Source: Paraglaciecola sp. MB-3u-78 (lineage in GTDB: Bacteria > Pseudomonadota > Gammaproteobacteria > Enterobacterales > Alteromonadaceae). Taken from it: 64,000 nucleotides of DNA. The notes beneath the pieces were generated by a model. The model saw only the letters and a list, made by a program, of their open reading frames with translations, ran no database searches and was not told the origin of the DNA. The position numbers and the translations under genes are program-made. The stretch is taken from assembly GCF_002835935.1 (NCBI RefSeq), contig NZ_PJCF01000006.1, positions 372,001-436,000 of the forward strand. The letters run 5' to 3'. Positions 51,344-59,087 of the stretch are shown piece by piece (the first letter of the stretch is position 1; the number at the start of each line of letters is the position of its first letter).

Positions 51344-52312
51344 TCAGTCGAGACAAACACGTTCACCGCGTTTTGCGACTTTAAAGCCTTTTTGTTGAAC
51401 TAAATCATATTGTTTACTTGAAGAATATCTAATCTTATTACTGTGATTAATATGAAAAAACCTGACTTTATTTTGTTCAGTCTGGGGTAAGTTTTCGAAT
51501 CGGTCCATTGAAGCTACGACACGAGGATGGGGGATTTTTGACATATCTCGCCCTTGCAATTCATTATTATCGAAGAACGTAGCATCAAGGTATGCCACGT
51601 CAACTTGAGATATTATATCTTCAATACGGGTATTAAATTCAGTTTCCCATCGATCCCAATCGTCAATGTCGGGCAAAAAAAGTACACTTTTTGATGGGCC
51701 TTTAATAACATAGCCAGCTGTTTCAGAATATTCGTCGCGATGCGGCACCAAGTGGGCCGTGACCGATAAATCATCATTAAACACAACAGGTTTTTTGGGT
51801 ATTATTGAGATGAGTTCAATGTTTTTATAGTTGACTAGTTGGTCCCACGGCCCATTATTTTCCAAAAAATTTTGCATCCGTGGTAGAGGAAAAACCTTAA
51901 GTCCTTTGGTGCCTATAGATTCATGTCCTGCGAACATCAAACCAGTATAATGGCCAATATGGGCATGTGTTAAAAACACAGCAGATAATCCCAGTGGCGC
52001 ATTGCCTCCTTCACTCATACTATCAAGCAAATTCATTTGTTCTCGTAAGTCAGGAGTGGCCTCAAAAAGATAACGGTTAGAATAACGATGATCGACTAAT
52101 GCCCCTGATGCCGCCCATAATTTTAAAGAAGGATTTGCCCAAGCAGGATCATCTGGGTTGCCAATCTGGGGGGCTCCTCCGTCCTGTCCTATGCCTAGAA
52201 TAACAAACTCGACGTTACAGGATGCTGACGATGGCTCTTTTACAGAGAAAAGATCTGCGCAGCCAGTTGTCAATAAAACTGTCGTAAATACAAGAAGTCC
52301 GTAATATTTCAT
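51344..52312 (-). CDS. Metallo-beta-lactamase-fold lipoprotein (PqqB-like)
   Basis: A 322-residue protein with a lipoprotein signal (MKYYGLLVFTTVLLTTGC, lipobox LTTGC). It resembles the PqqB branch of the metallo-beta-lactamase superfamily: EFVILGIGQDGGAPQIGN at the start, THAHIGHYTGL as the metal motif, VPHRDEYSETAGYVIKG, FLPDIDDWD and FFHINHSN. The usual HxHxDH reads HAHIGH, so the conserved Asp is Gly. Metal content and activity are therefore uncertain. There are no pqq genes nearby. A hydrolase of unknown substrate is the safest reading. Confidence 0.8.
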   Translation of the reverse strand: MKYYGLLVFTTVLLTTGCADLFSVKEPSSASCNVEFVILGIGQDGGAPQIGNPDDPAWANPSLKLWAASGALVDHRYSNRYLFEATPDLREQMNLLDSMSEGGNAPLGLSAVFLTHAHIGHYTGLMFAGHESIGTKGLKVFPLPRMQNFLENNGPWDQLVNYKNIELISIIPKKPVVFNDDLSVTAHLVPHRDEYSETAGYVIKGPSKSVLFLPDIDDWDRWETEFNTRIEDIISQVDVAYLDATFFDNNELQGRDMSKIPHPRVVASMDRFENLPQTEQNKVRFFHINHSNKIRYSSSKQYDLVQQKGFKVAKRGERVCLD

Positions 52313-52374
52313 GAAATATCCTTTGATGTCTAAGGGTAAACTGCGCCACCTTGGTTACATTTCAGCAGCTTTTC

Positions 52375-52503
52375 TCATGCCCAAAAGCAAAGCGAACATG
52401 ATTCGATACCCAGAATAGTGATGGGAAAATACAAAAAAATCACAACGAAATCGCCATACCAGTCTCGGTAGAGGTACATCATGCACTCGTTGACGGCTTG
52501 CAT
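52375..52503 (-). CDS. Possible small hydrophobic protein
   Basis: An open frame of 42 codons (MQAVNECMMYLYRDWYGDFV, then VIFLYFPITILGIESCSLCF) reads like a protein with one membrane segment. It lies between the lipoprotein gene and the two-helix membrane protein on the same strand. There is no clear Shine-Dalgarno and no family is recognised. It may be a spurious frame or a fragment of an older repeat. Confidence 0.25.
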   Translation of the reverse strand: MQAVNECMMYLYRDWYGDFVVIFLYFPITILGIESCSLCFWA

Positions 52504-52520
52504 GTGGGTCAGCGAGCAGC

Positions 52521-53279
52521 TTAGCTTTTTTGTGGAGAATATGCAGCATCATTGATCTCGAGCATGATTTCGTAAAGCCTGCCATGAGCACTATCGCAAA
52601 TTGCATCTGTTAACATTCCTTCAGGGTCGCATTTTTTTGCTCCGTCAATAAGCCGCGCGTATTGACGGACAAAATTATTGCTGTGGCGAGCTCTTATTTC
52701 TGTGCCATACAGTAAATCGTACATATCTTCTTCATCGGTTGCGCTGAGGAGTAAAAAGCGGCGGCTAAACATTTCTGCGTCTCCATTAACCATTTCTGAC
52801 CATAACTTGCTCATTTTATCTGAATCAATTAATCCAACCCCTCTTGGGCCCTGACTAGAGATATACAGCATACCAACAACAGAACCCAAGGTAACTCTGA
52901 CCATTTCGTACATGCGGATAAATGATTGTTGCTGGGAGTGCTGAACACTGATCTGAATACTACTAGTTTGAATAGCTGCATGTTGTGCACTTTTTTGCAT
53001 CTCAATATGCTGTTGATGCATGGCTTCGTTGTTTTTTGATAACTCTTTTTGCTGTAAAAAGAATCCTACCACTAACCAAAGGAAAGCAAGGGGGGCAAAT
53101 GCTCCTTCTAGGAAGCTTCCCAAAGTGTCCAGTGGTTGTTTTGAAAACTCGTCCCAGCCTATGTGTGCAGTTAAATAGTAAGCGCCTGATCCGAGCCAAA
53201 AAAAGGTGAGGGATAACGCTAGGAATAGTCGCCAATCTAGTTCGCTTAACCGTTTAGGGATCAACACATTCTCTCTCAT
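52521..53279 (-). CDS. Two-helix inner-membrane protein of unknown function
   Basis: A protein of about 252 residues. Two hydrophobic helices near the N-terminus (WRLFLALSLTFFWLGSGAYYLTA and LEGAFAPLAFLWLVVGFFLQ) are followed by a Gln/Ser-rich helical stretch (LSKNNEAMHQQHIEMQKSAQHAAIQT) that could form a coiled coil, then a soluble helical domain. ATG 53279 (MRENVLIPKRL) is chosen; the frame is open to a TTG at 53318 without a Shine-Dalgarno. The architecture resembles other uncharacterised membrane proteins with a cytoplasmic sensor-like helix. No function can be assigned. Confidence 0.7.
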   Translation of the reverse strand: MRENVLIPKRLSELDWRLFLALSLTFFWLGSGAYYLTAHIGWDEFSKQPLDTLGSFLEGAFAPLAFLWLVVGFFLQQKELSKNNEAMHQQHIEMQKSAQHAAIQTSSIQISVQHSQQQSFIRMYEMVRVTLGSVVGMLYISSQGPRGVGLIDSDKMSKLWSEMVNGDAEMFSRRFLLLSATDEEDMYDLLYGTEIRARHSNNFVRQYARLIDGAKKCDPEGMLTDAICDSAHGRLYEIMLEINDAAYSPQKS

Positions 53280-53493
53280 ATTTAAAAGTGATTCTGATTC
53301 TCCGAAAATAGCAGTCAAAGTATCAGACTACCAGTTTTAAACATTCCGAATGAAAGTGGGCCGCGGACTTCCCTTAGTCTTATAGGCAAATTTTGTCTTT
53401 TCCAGTCAATTGCAACTAGTACTAAATAGTGGGCACAGTCGCTCTTTATTGGCGTTAGAAAGTGAGTGGTTTTTGAAATTCGGCTATGACCAA

Positions 53494-54160
53494 TCAGGTT
53501 TTACTATTCCCCGAAATCAGGTATTCCAGAGTGTAACTATCGATATCTGCTACGGTTAATTTTTCATCAAAAGCGAGCATGGGTGTATCTTGGCGGCCAT
53601 GTTCAATTGCATAACGAATAAACTCATCTTTGTTATGGGCTAATGCTGATTGATTGCCCAAAGCGGGGGCAGAAATGCCCTCACCATTCACCCCATGACA
53701 TGAAGCGCAGTTTGTTTGGTATACCTCTGAGCCTCTTTTGATAACCCCTCGACAGGGTTTTCAGACAATTTCACTCGTTGGGCACCAGATTGCCAAAATA
53801 ACCAATAGGTTAAATCCCAAACTTCATCAAGTGTCATTGGGCCACCCATTTCATCAAGGTAACCACCCATGGCGGTACCTTGCCGACCATAAGAAATGGG
53901 GCGTAATATTGCATGGGGCACACCGGATTCAAATAAACTTTTAGCACGCAGCGACGGCGCGTGGTCATTTTTGTGCCCTTCACGATTTTCACCGTGGCAT
54001 AAGACGCAATATTTTTGATAATTAGCCGAGGCAACAGCAGCTTGTTCGGTGGTCAGCTCACGAGGGGGATCTTGTTTTTCATAGGCTTTTTTTGCGAAAA
54101 CATATTAGACAAAACGACGTAAGTAATCGTTATTACAGTGAGTTTAAGAAGTTTGCTCAT
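53494..54160 (-). pseudogene. Dihaem cytochrome c gene with frameshifts
   Basis: Reading in three registers restores a periplasmic c-type cytochrome. An N-terminal signal sequence begins MSKLLKLTVITITYVVLSN; after a shift in a T/A-run region the frame continues AYEKQDPPRELTTEQ and the first haem motif CVLCH. The sequence then runs through SYGRQGTAMGGYLDEMGGPMTLDEVWDLTYWLFW to VEGLSK, where a second shift near 53.74 kb leads into VYQTNCASCHG, the second CxxCH, and LGNQSALAHNKDEFIRYAIEHG. At least two frameshifts are needed, so the gene is probably dead unless these are sequencing errors. It lies just downstream of envZ on the same strand. Confidence 0.8.
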
Positions 54161-54199
54161 CCTATTAGTCCTTTAATAAATGGATATCCTTAAGTCTAG

Positions 54200-55501
54200 T
54201 TAACCCATCACCTGATAGCCAATAGACACATTAGCAATTAAGCCCCCTTGAGCATGATTTTGCAACGTGACTTTTCCAGAGTGCATTTCAACTATGCGTT
54301 TAATAATAGCTAAACCTAGCCCTGAGCCTAAGCTACCACGTGCTTTGTCGCCTTGAGTGAAAGGTTCAAATAGGCTTTGTATATGCTCTTCTGGGATCCC
54401 TGGGCCAAAGTCGCGTATAGCAAAACATAACTGCTTTTCTTTTTTATTATGCCGGGACGTAATTTCGATTTTGTTACTGCCATAACGAAAGGCGTTTTCG
54501 ATTAAGTTGTCTAACACTCTTTTTAATGCCACACGTCTAATTAACGTTATGGGTAGTGGCTCAAGATTTAAAGTAATTCTATGGTTTTCTTCTATATTTC
54601 TGACTTGTGCTGCGTCTTTGATCAGGTCATTTAAATTACTTGCCTGCATACATTCTTGTTGGTCTTGGCGCACATAATCGATAAATTGATCAATGATTTC
54701 GTTCATATCTTCAATATCGTGAACTATGCCTTCTTTCACCCAGTCTTGGGATTCGGGTAACATTTCTGACGCTAATCTGATACGAGTAAGAGGTGTGCGT
54801 AGATCGTGTGATATACCGGCGGTCAATAACGCTCTGTCATCTTCAAGTTGTTTAATGCCTTTAGACATTTGATTAAAGGCATGGGTGACGGCTATTAATT
54901 CAGTTGAGCCTTCTTCTTTTAGTGGTTTAGGCACTTGCCCCCTGCCTACTAATAACGCGGCATCTTGTAGGGCTTTTAAAGGGCGGTTCAATCGCCGTAC
55001 AAAAATCAAACTACCACCCACACTTAAGATGCCAATCATCAGTAGGTAAACTAAATGAGGTGAACCGTCGCCTTGTCCCAATCCCACCATAGGAATAGTG
55101 ATCCAAATATCGGGATTTTGTGGCGGGTTGATCCAATATAAATAAGGCTCGGCATGGGTGATTCTCACTTGTGCTTCGCCACCTAGACTATCTGATATTT
55201 GCCTTGACCAAAATTGATAGGGAGTGGCTTGATCTAAACCATTTTGAATGGCTTCTGACTGGCTGTATACCTGCATGCCAGCGGCTTTGTAAAAACGCGG
55301 ATCAAGTTGCGGGTTTTGGCTGTCAATGTCTTCAATAAAAGCTAGCTTGATTTGTGTAGCAAGCAAATTATTGAGTTGTCGCACATTGGGGCTAACAAAA
55401 TAAAAGGTAACAGAGACTAAAGACGCTATTTGGTTGATAAACAGTAAGATGCTAATCAACAAAACGGTTTGACCAAAGGCACTCTTGGGAAGAAATCTCA
55501 C
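54200..55501 (-). CDS. envZ: Sensor histidine kinase EnvZ
   Basis: Inner-membrane kinase/phosphatase that senses osmolarity and envelope state and controls OmpR. The 433 residues have two membrane helices (near residues 13-35 and about 150), a periplasmic domain, a HAMP segment ([20 protein letters not shown]), the phosphoacceptor box [20 protein letters not shown], and ATPase boxes [20 protein letters not shown] and [18 protein letters not shown]. It follows ompR after 55 bp in the same direction. Confidence 0.95.
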   Translation of the reverse strand: MRFLPKSAFGQTVLLISILLFINQIASLVSVTFYFVSPNVRQLNNLLATQIKLAFIEDIDSQNPQLDPRFYKAAGMQVYSQSEAIQNGLDQATPYQFWSRQISDSLGGEAQVRITHAEPYLYWINPPQNPDIWITIPMVGLGQGDGSPHLVYLLMIGILSVGGSLIFVRRLNRPLKALQDAALLVGRGQVPKPLKEEGSTELIAVTHAFNQMSKGIKQLEDDRALLTAGISHDLRTPLTRIRLASEMLPESQDWVKEGIVHDIEDMNEIIDQFIDYVRQDQQECMQASNLNDLIKDAAQVRNIEENHRITLNLEPLPITLIRRVALKRVLDNLIENAFRYGSNKIEITSRHNKKEKQLCFAIRDFGPGIPEEHIQSLFEPFTQGDKARGSLGSGLGLAIIKRIVEMHSGKVTLQNHAQGGLIANVSIGYQVMG

Positions 55502-55556
55502 TTAGTTTTCAGCACAGATGCTAAGTTGTGTGAAGTGCTGGTGTTAAGCACGACTA

Positions 55557-56282
55557 CTAAGCCGCGCTTTCGCCATCTGGTACAAACACATAACCTAGGC
55601 CCCAAACGGTTTGGATGTAACGTGGGTTGGCAGGATCTTCTTCAAGCATGCGACGCAAGCGGGAAACCTGTACATCGATACTGCGTTCCAGTGCACTATA
55701 GTCTCGGCCTCGGGCTAGGTTCATGAGTTTGTCACGGGACAGGGGCTCTCTTGGATGAGTCACTAAAGATTTGAGCACTGCAAATTCACCACTGGTGAGA
55801 GTCATCGCTTGGCCTTCGGCACTCATTTCTCTAGTGCCAAGATTAAGTGAGTACTTACCAAATTCAATTATTTGTTCTTCAAGAGAAGGTGCGCCCGGCG
55901 CTTCGGTTGTTTTGCGGCGCAGTACTGCTTTTATTCTGGCAAGTAATTCTCTGGGGTTAAAAGGTTTGGGTAGATAATCGTCTGCACCCATTTCTAGGCC
56001 AATAATGCGGTCAACTTCATCACCTTTAGCGGTGAGCATTATGATGGGGATCCCATTTTCTTTTTGACGTAAACGACGACAAATAGATAAGCCATCTTCA
56101 CCGGGTAACATCAAATCAAGCACCATAAGGTGGAAATTTTCGCGCTCTAACAATCTATCCATTTGTTCAGAATTAGCAGCGGCTCTGACCTGAAAACCTT
56201 GTTCAACTAAGTAGCGTTCCAATAGGCTGCGTAAGCGCATATCGTCATCGACTACTAAAATCTTTGTTGTTTCCTGTCCCAT
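55557..56282 (-). CDS. ompR: Response regulator OmpR
   Basis: Two-component regulator, 241 residues. The receiver domain has the acidic pocket VVDDDMRLRSLL (about 10-21), phosphoacceptor Asp in MVLDLMLPGEDGL (about residue 56), and LTAKGDE with the conserved Lys. The DNA-binding winged helix ends with SRLRRMLEEDPANPRYIQTVWGLGYVFVPDG. With envZ it forms the classic osmoregulation pair. Confidence 0.97.
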   Translation of the reverse strand: MGQETTKILVVDDDMRLRSLLERYLVEQGFQVRAAANSEQMDRLLERENFHLMVLDLMLPGEDGLSICRRLRQKENGIPIIMLTAKGDEVDRIIGLEMGADDYLPKPFNPRELLARIKAVLRRKTTEAPGAPSLEEQIIEFGKYSLNLGTREMSAEGQAMTLTSGEFAVLKSLVTHPREPLSRDKLMNLARGRDYSALERSIDVQVSRLRRMLEEDPANPRYIQTVWGLGYVFVPDGESAA

Positions 56283-56420
56283 AACCTAATCCAAATATAT
56301 TGCATGATTGAATACACTATATGCGAAAGCCTGTTAATTCAAAAGCTTGCCATGATTGGCAAAGCATTTGGATTGTTACAAAGTTTGTCATCGGCAGTCA
56401 GATTGACAGTGGAACTGAAC

Positions 56421-56621
56421 TTAAAAGAATTTTTTACCTGTTAAAGCGATATACATAGCAAAAACACCTACCAACGCATAAACCACTTCGAAAAAACTGA
56501 TCTCTCCTGGTGTTTGGTTGATAAACATTGAAATTAGCATCGCGGTCAAAATTAATGATGGAACCGCAATAATACCTATCAAAATGCGGATTTTAAGAGA
56601 AAGCTTTGGTGCATTATTCAT
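56421..56621 (-). CDS. Small two-helix membrane protein
   Basis: A 66-residue protein with two hydrophobic segments (ILIGIIAVPSLILTAMLISMF and FFEVVYALVGVFAMYIALTG) joined by a short polar loop. No family is recognised. It lies 15 bp after prkB on the same strand and may be in the same transcript. Confidence 0.65.
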   Translation of the reverse strand: MNNAPKLSLKIRILIGIIAVPSLILTAMLISMFINQTPGEISFFEVVYALVGVFAMYIALTGKKFF

Positions 56622-56636
56622 TAGTTGTAGTCCTAC

Positions 56637-57539
56637 TTACTTCTCACTGACCCAGTCCATTTGAAAACCTGCGCGGCGTTTTTTATCCAGTAACTCTTCT
56701 AAAAGAGGCATTAAGATCAGCTCCATGGCTAAACCCATTTTACCGCCAGGCACAACTATGGTGTTGATGCGGGACATAAACGAACCATCTATCATTTTGA
56801 GTAAATAGGGGTAATCAACACTTTTCATTTCACGGCGAAAACGCACCACTACAAAACTTTCGTCTTGGCTGGGTATTTCCCGGGCACTAAAAGGGTTAGA
56901 CGTATCGACTGTGGGTACACGTTGAAAGTTAACATGGGTTCGTGAAAATTGTGGGGTGATGTATTTAAAATAATCGTCGAGGCTACGCACTATGCTGCTC
57001 ATTACAGCTTCCCGAGAATGACCTCTGTCTGTGGTGTCACGGACAATTTTTTGGATCCACTCCAAGTTGACTATAGGCACCATGCCAACTAGCAAGTCAA
57101 CGTGTTTGGCAACGTTTACTTCGTCGTTGGCTACCCCACCATGCAAACCTTCATAGAACAGCACGTCGGTATTTTCAGGTAAGTCTTGCCAAGGGGTGAA
57201 GGTACCGGGCATTTGATTAAAGGGAACGGCTTCGTCAAAAGTATGTAGGTACTGACGATGTTTGCCCATGCCGGTTTCTGCATATTCAGTAAATAAAGAC
57301 TCGAGCATTTCAAAATCGTTGGCTTTGGGGCCAAAATAGCTGATGTGTCGACCTTGTTCTTGCGCCTTGCGGATCGCAACTTCCATTTCAGGACGAGTGA
57401 ACCTATGGAAGCTATCTCCAGCTACCACCGCTGCATTGACTGACAAATTACGAAAAATGTGTCGTATAGCATTAGTGGTCATAGTTGTACCAGCACCAGA
57501 TGAACCAGTGATAGCGATTATGGGATGTTTAACTGACAT
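56637..57539 (-). CDS. prkB: Phosphoribulokinase-type kinase (PrkB)
   Basis: A 300-residue P-loop kinase of the phosphoribulokinase/uridine kinase superfamily. The P-loop is AITGSSGAGTTMTTNAI (about 9-25). VVAGDSFHRF, FYEGLHGGV and GHSREAVMSSIVRSLDDYFKYI follow the family. No RuBisCO or Calvin-cycle genes are in the window; in E. coli the homologue (yhfA/yheU region) has no known Calvin role, so the substrate is uncertain. In E. coli prkB is adjacent to yheT-yheU, whereas here those genes are 20 kb away. Confidence 0.88.
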   Translation of the reverse strand: MSVKHPIIAITGSSGAGTTMTTNAIRHIFRNLSVNAAVVAGDSFHRFTRPEMEVAIRKAQEQGRHISYFGPKANDFEMLESLFTEYAETGMGKHRQYLHTFDEAVPFNQMPGTFTPWQDLPENTDVLFYEGLHGGVANDEVNVAKHVDLLVGMVPIVNLEWIQKIVRDTTDRGHSREAVMSSIVRSLDDYFKYITPQFSRTHVNFQRVPTVDTSNPFSAREIPSQDESFVVVRFRREMKSVDYPYLLKMIDGSFMSRINTIVVPGGKMGLAMELILMPLLEELLDKKRRAGFQMDWVSEK

Positions 57540-57635
57540 TCAACGCACTTTGCTGCTTAATGGATGTCATTTATAAGCAAGCTTGCTACTCGGGTCAAGG
57601 ACTAGTTAACTTTAAGAGTAACCAAATTACAGTGT

Positions 57636-58583
57636 TTAAATCGGCTTATGGCAATGTGGGCAAGTAGTTACAGCCTTTTTAGCGTTACGATTATCCATCA
57701 TGCTAAACATCATCTTAGCTTCATCTCGGTCAATATCTAAACTATGGCGAAGCAGTTCCAGTTCGGCCAACTCCCGCTGGGTAACTTTCCCATCGGCTAA
57801 AGCTTGTTTAACTTTTAGCTTAAACGTTTCTCGTTTTTGGTGGGCTTGTTCAGAAAAACTTGATGCCAGAATACCTGCTGGTAATGCAACCATACCCATA
57901 CCAAGTAAGGTAATGGTACCACCAAAAAACTTGCCCCAAGGGGTAACCGGCGTTACATCGCCATAGCCTACAGTGGTAAGGGTCGTAATTGCCCACCACA
58001 TGGCATCTGGGATACTGCCAAATTTTTCTGGCTGAATATCCTTTTCAATTAAATACATGCCAGACGCAGCGAGGACCATCATAATTAACAAAATACTAAA
58101 TGCCGCCAGTAAAATTCTGTATTCTTGCTTAAATGCCTGCACTAACATCTGCATGGCGCTGGAATACCGACCTAATTTAAAAATTCGTAGCAGCCTAAGT
58201 ACTCTTAAAATACGTAAATCGATAGTAAAAAACAGGCCGATATAGAAAGGTAAAATAACAATCAAGTCGATCATTGCCATTGGGCTAGATAAATAGCTTA
58301 AGCGTTTTTTACCATGGCTAATAGGCCGGTTGTCGAGCTCAATACAGGTCCAAACTCTGAGGCCATATTCAAAGGTAAAGATGACGACCGAAAAAATATT
58401 GAACCACTCAAAATGTTGCTCGTATAAAGCATCTAGCTCTGGAACTGTTGCTAATATTACAGCAACAACATTCAATAAAATCAGGAATGCTAGCAGTAAG
58501 TCGATGGCTTTTCCGAGCTTACTTTGGTCGGCTTTGGGTTCTAACAAGATGGCTAATCTATGACGAAGTTGTGGTATTTGCAT
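57636..58583 (-). CDS. Voltage-gated-type potassium channel
   Basis: A 315-residue six-helix ion channel. The S4-like helix carries regularly spaced Arg (LRILRVLRLLRIFKLGRYSSAM), and the pore has the K+ selectivity filter in TLTTVGYGDVTPVTPWG. After S6 comes a cytoplasmic tail with SEQAHQKRETFKLKVKQAL and a C-terminal CPHCHKPI motif that could bind zinc. Family: bacterial Kv-like 6TM channels. The physiological role is unknown, though it adds to the K+ genes (trkA/trkH) in the window. Confidence 0.9.
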   Translation of the reverse strand: MQIPQLRHRLAILLEPKADQSKLGKAIDLLLAFLILLNVVAVILATVPELDALYEQHFEWFNIFSVVIFTFEYGLRVWTCIELDNRPISHGKKRLSYLSSPMAMIDLIVILPFYIGLFFTIDLRILRVLRLLRIFKLGRYSSAMQMLVQAFKQEYRILLAAFSILLIMMVLAASGMYLIEKDIQPEKFGSIPDAMWWAITTLTTVGYGDVTPVTPWGKFFGGTITLLGMGMVALPAGILASSFSEQAHQKRETFKLKVKQALADGKVTQRELAELELLRHSLDIDRDEAKMMFSMMDNRNAKKAVTTCPHCHKPI

Positions 58584-58949
58584 GGGAATAATTCCATTAA
58601 TTTGACATTGATGCTGGGATCAGCGTTCTCAAGGCACGCTGCCTTGTTACTCTTGGGTAATGACAAACATATATTGATTGATAACTGTTTACTCAACGGT
58701 GTTCAAATGCCAAATTTTTCTGCACATTTTTATAATCTTCATGGGATGGCCCGTGAGGCTAAAATTGATGGTGCACATTTATGCAGTGGCGAACTAGCTA
58801 GTCATTTAGGTGTAGGTTTACATGGGCACATTCACAACGCTCTTTATGACGTGCGAAGTATTGCGCCGGCACTTAACCAGTGGATGCAAAAGGGATTGTT
58901 AAAGCCGTCCCTTTTTCACACAAAAAAAACATTCATTAATTATTACTGA
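58560..58949 (+). pseudogene. DnaQ-type exonuclease, C-terminal remnant
   Basis: An open frame overlapping the start of the K+ channel gene ends with AREAKIDGAHLCSGELASHLGV and HGHIHNALYDVRSIAPALNQW. The HNALYD segment fits the Exo III motif (HxAxxD) of DnaQ-fold exonucleases. The catalytic DxE motif expected at the N-terminus is absent, and the first 45 or so residues look unrelated. It is probably a truncated gene; the C-terminal 80 residues from about 58707 are the credible part. Confidence 0.4.
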
Positions 58950-59087
58950 CACTATCACGAAATAAAACTAGTAATGCTTGGGTCATATCCTGTTCTAGTC
59001 AGTAATAAAATATATAATCCACTACATTGACGTATCAAAACATATCAAATAGTGCGGTAAACGCCACTAACCAAAGGATAAAACCAA

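Noticed and set aside
56637-57539. Evidence for CO2 fixation from the phosphoribulokinase-type gene.
   Set aside because: Homologues occur in non-autotrophs such as E. coli, and no RuBisCO gene is present.
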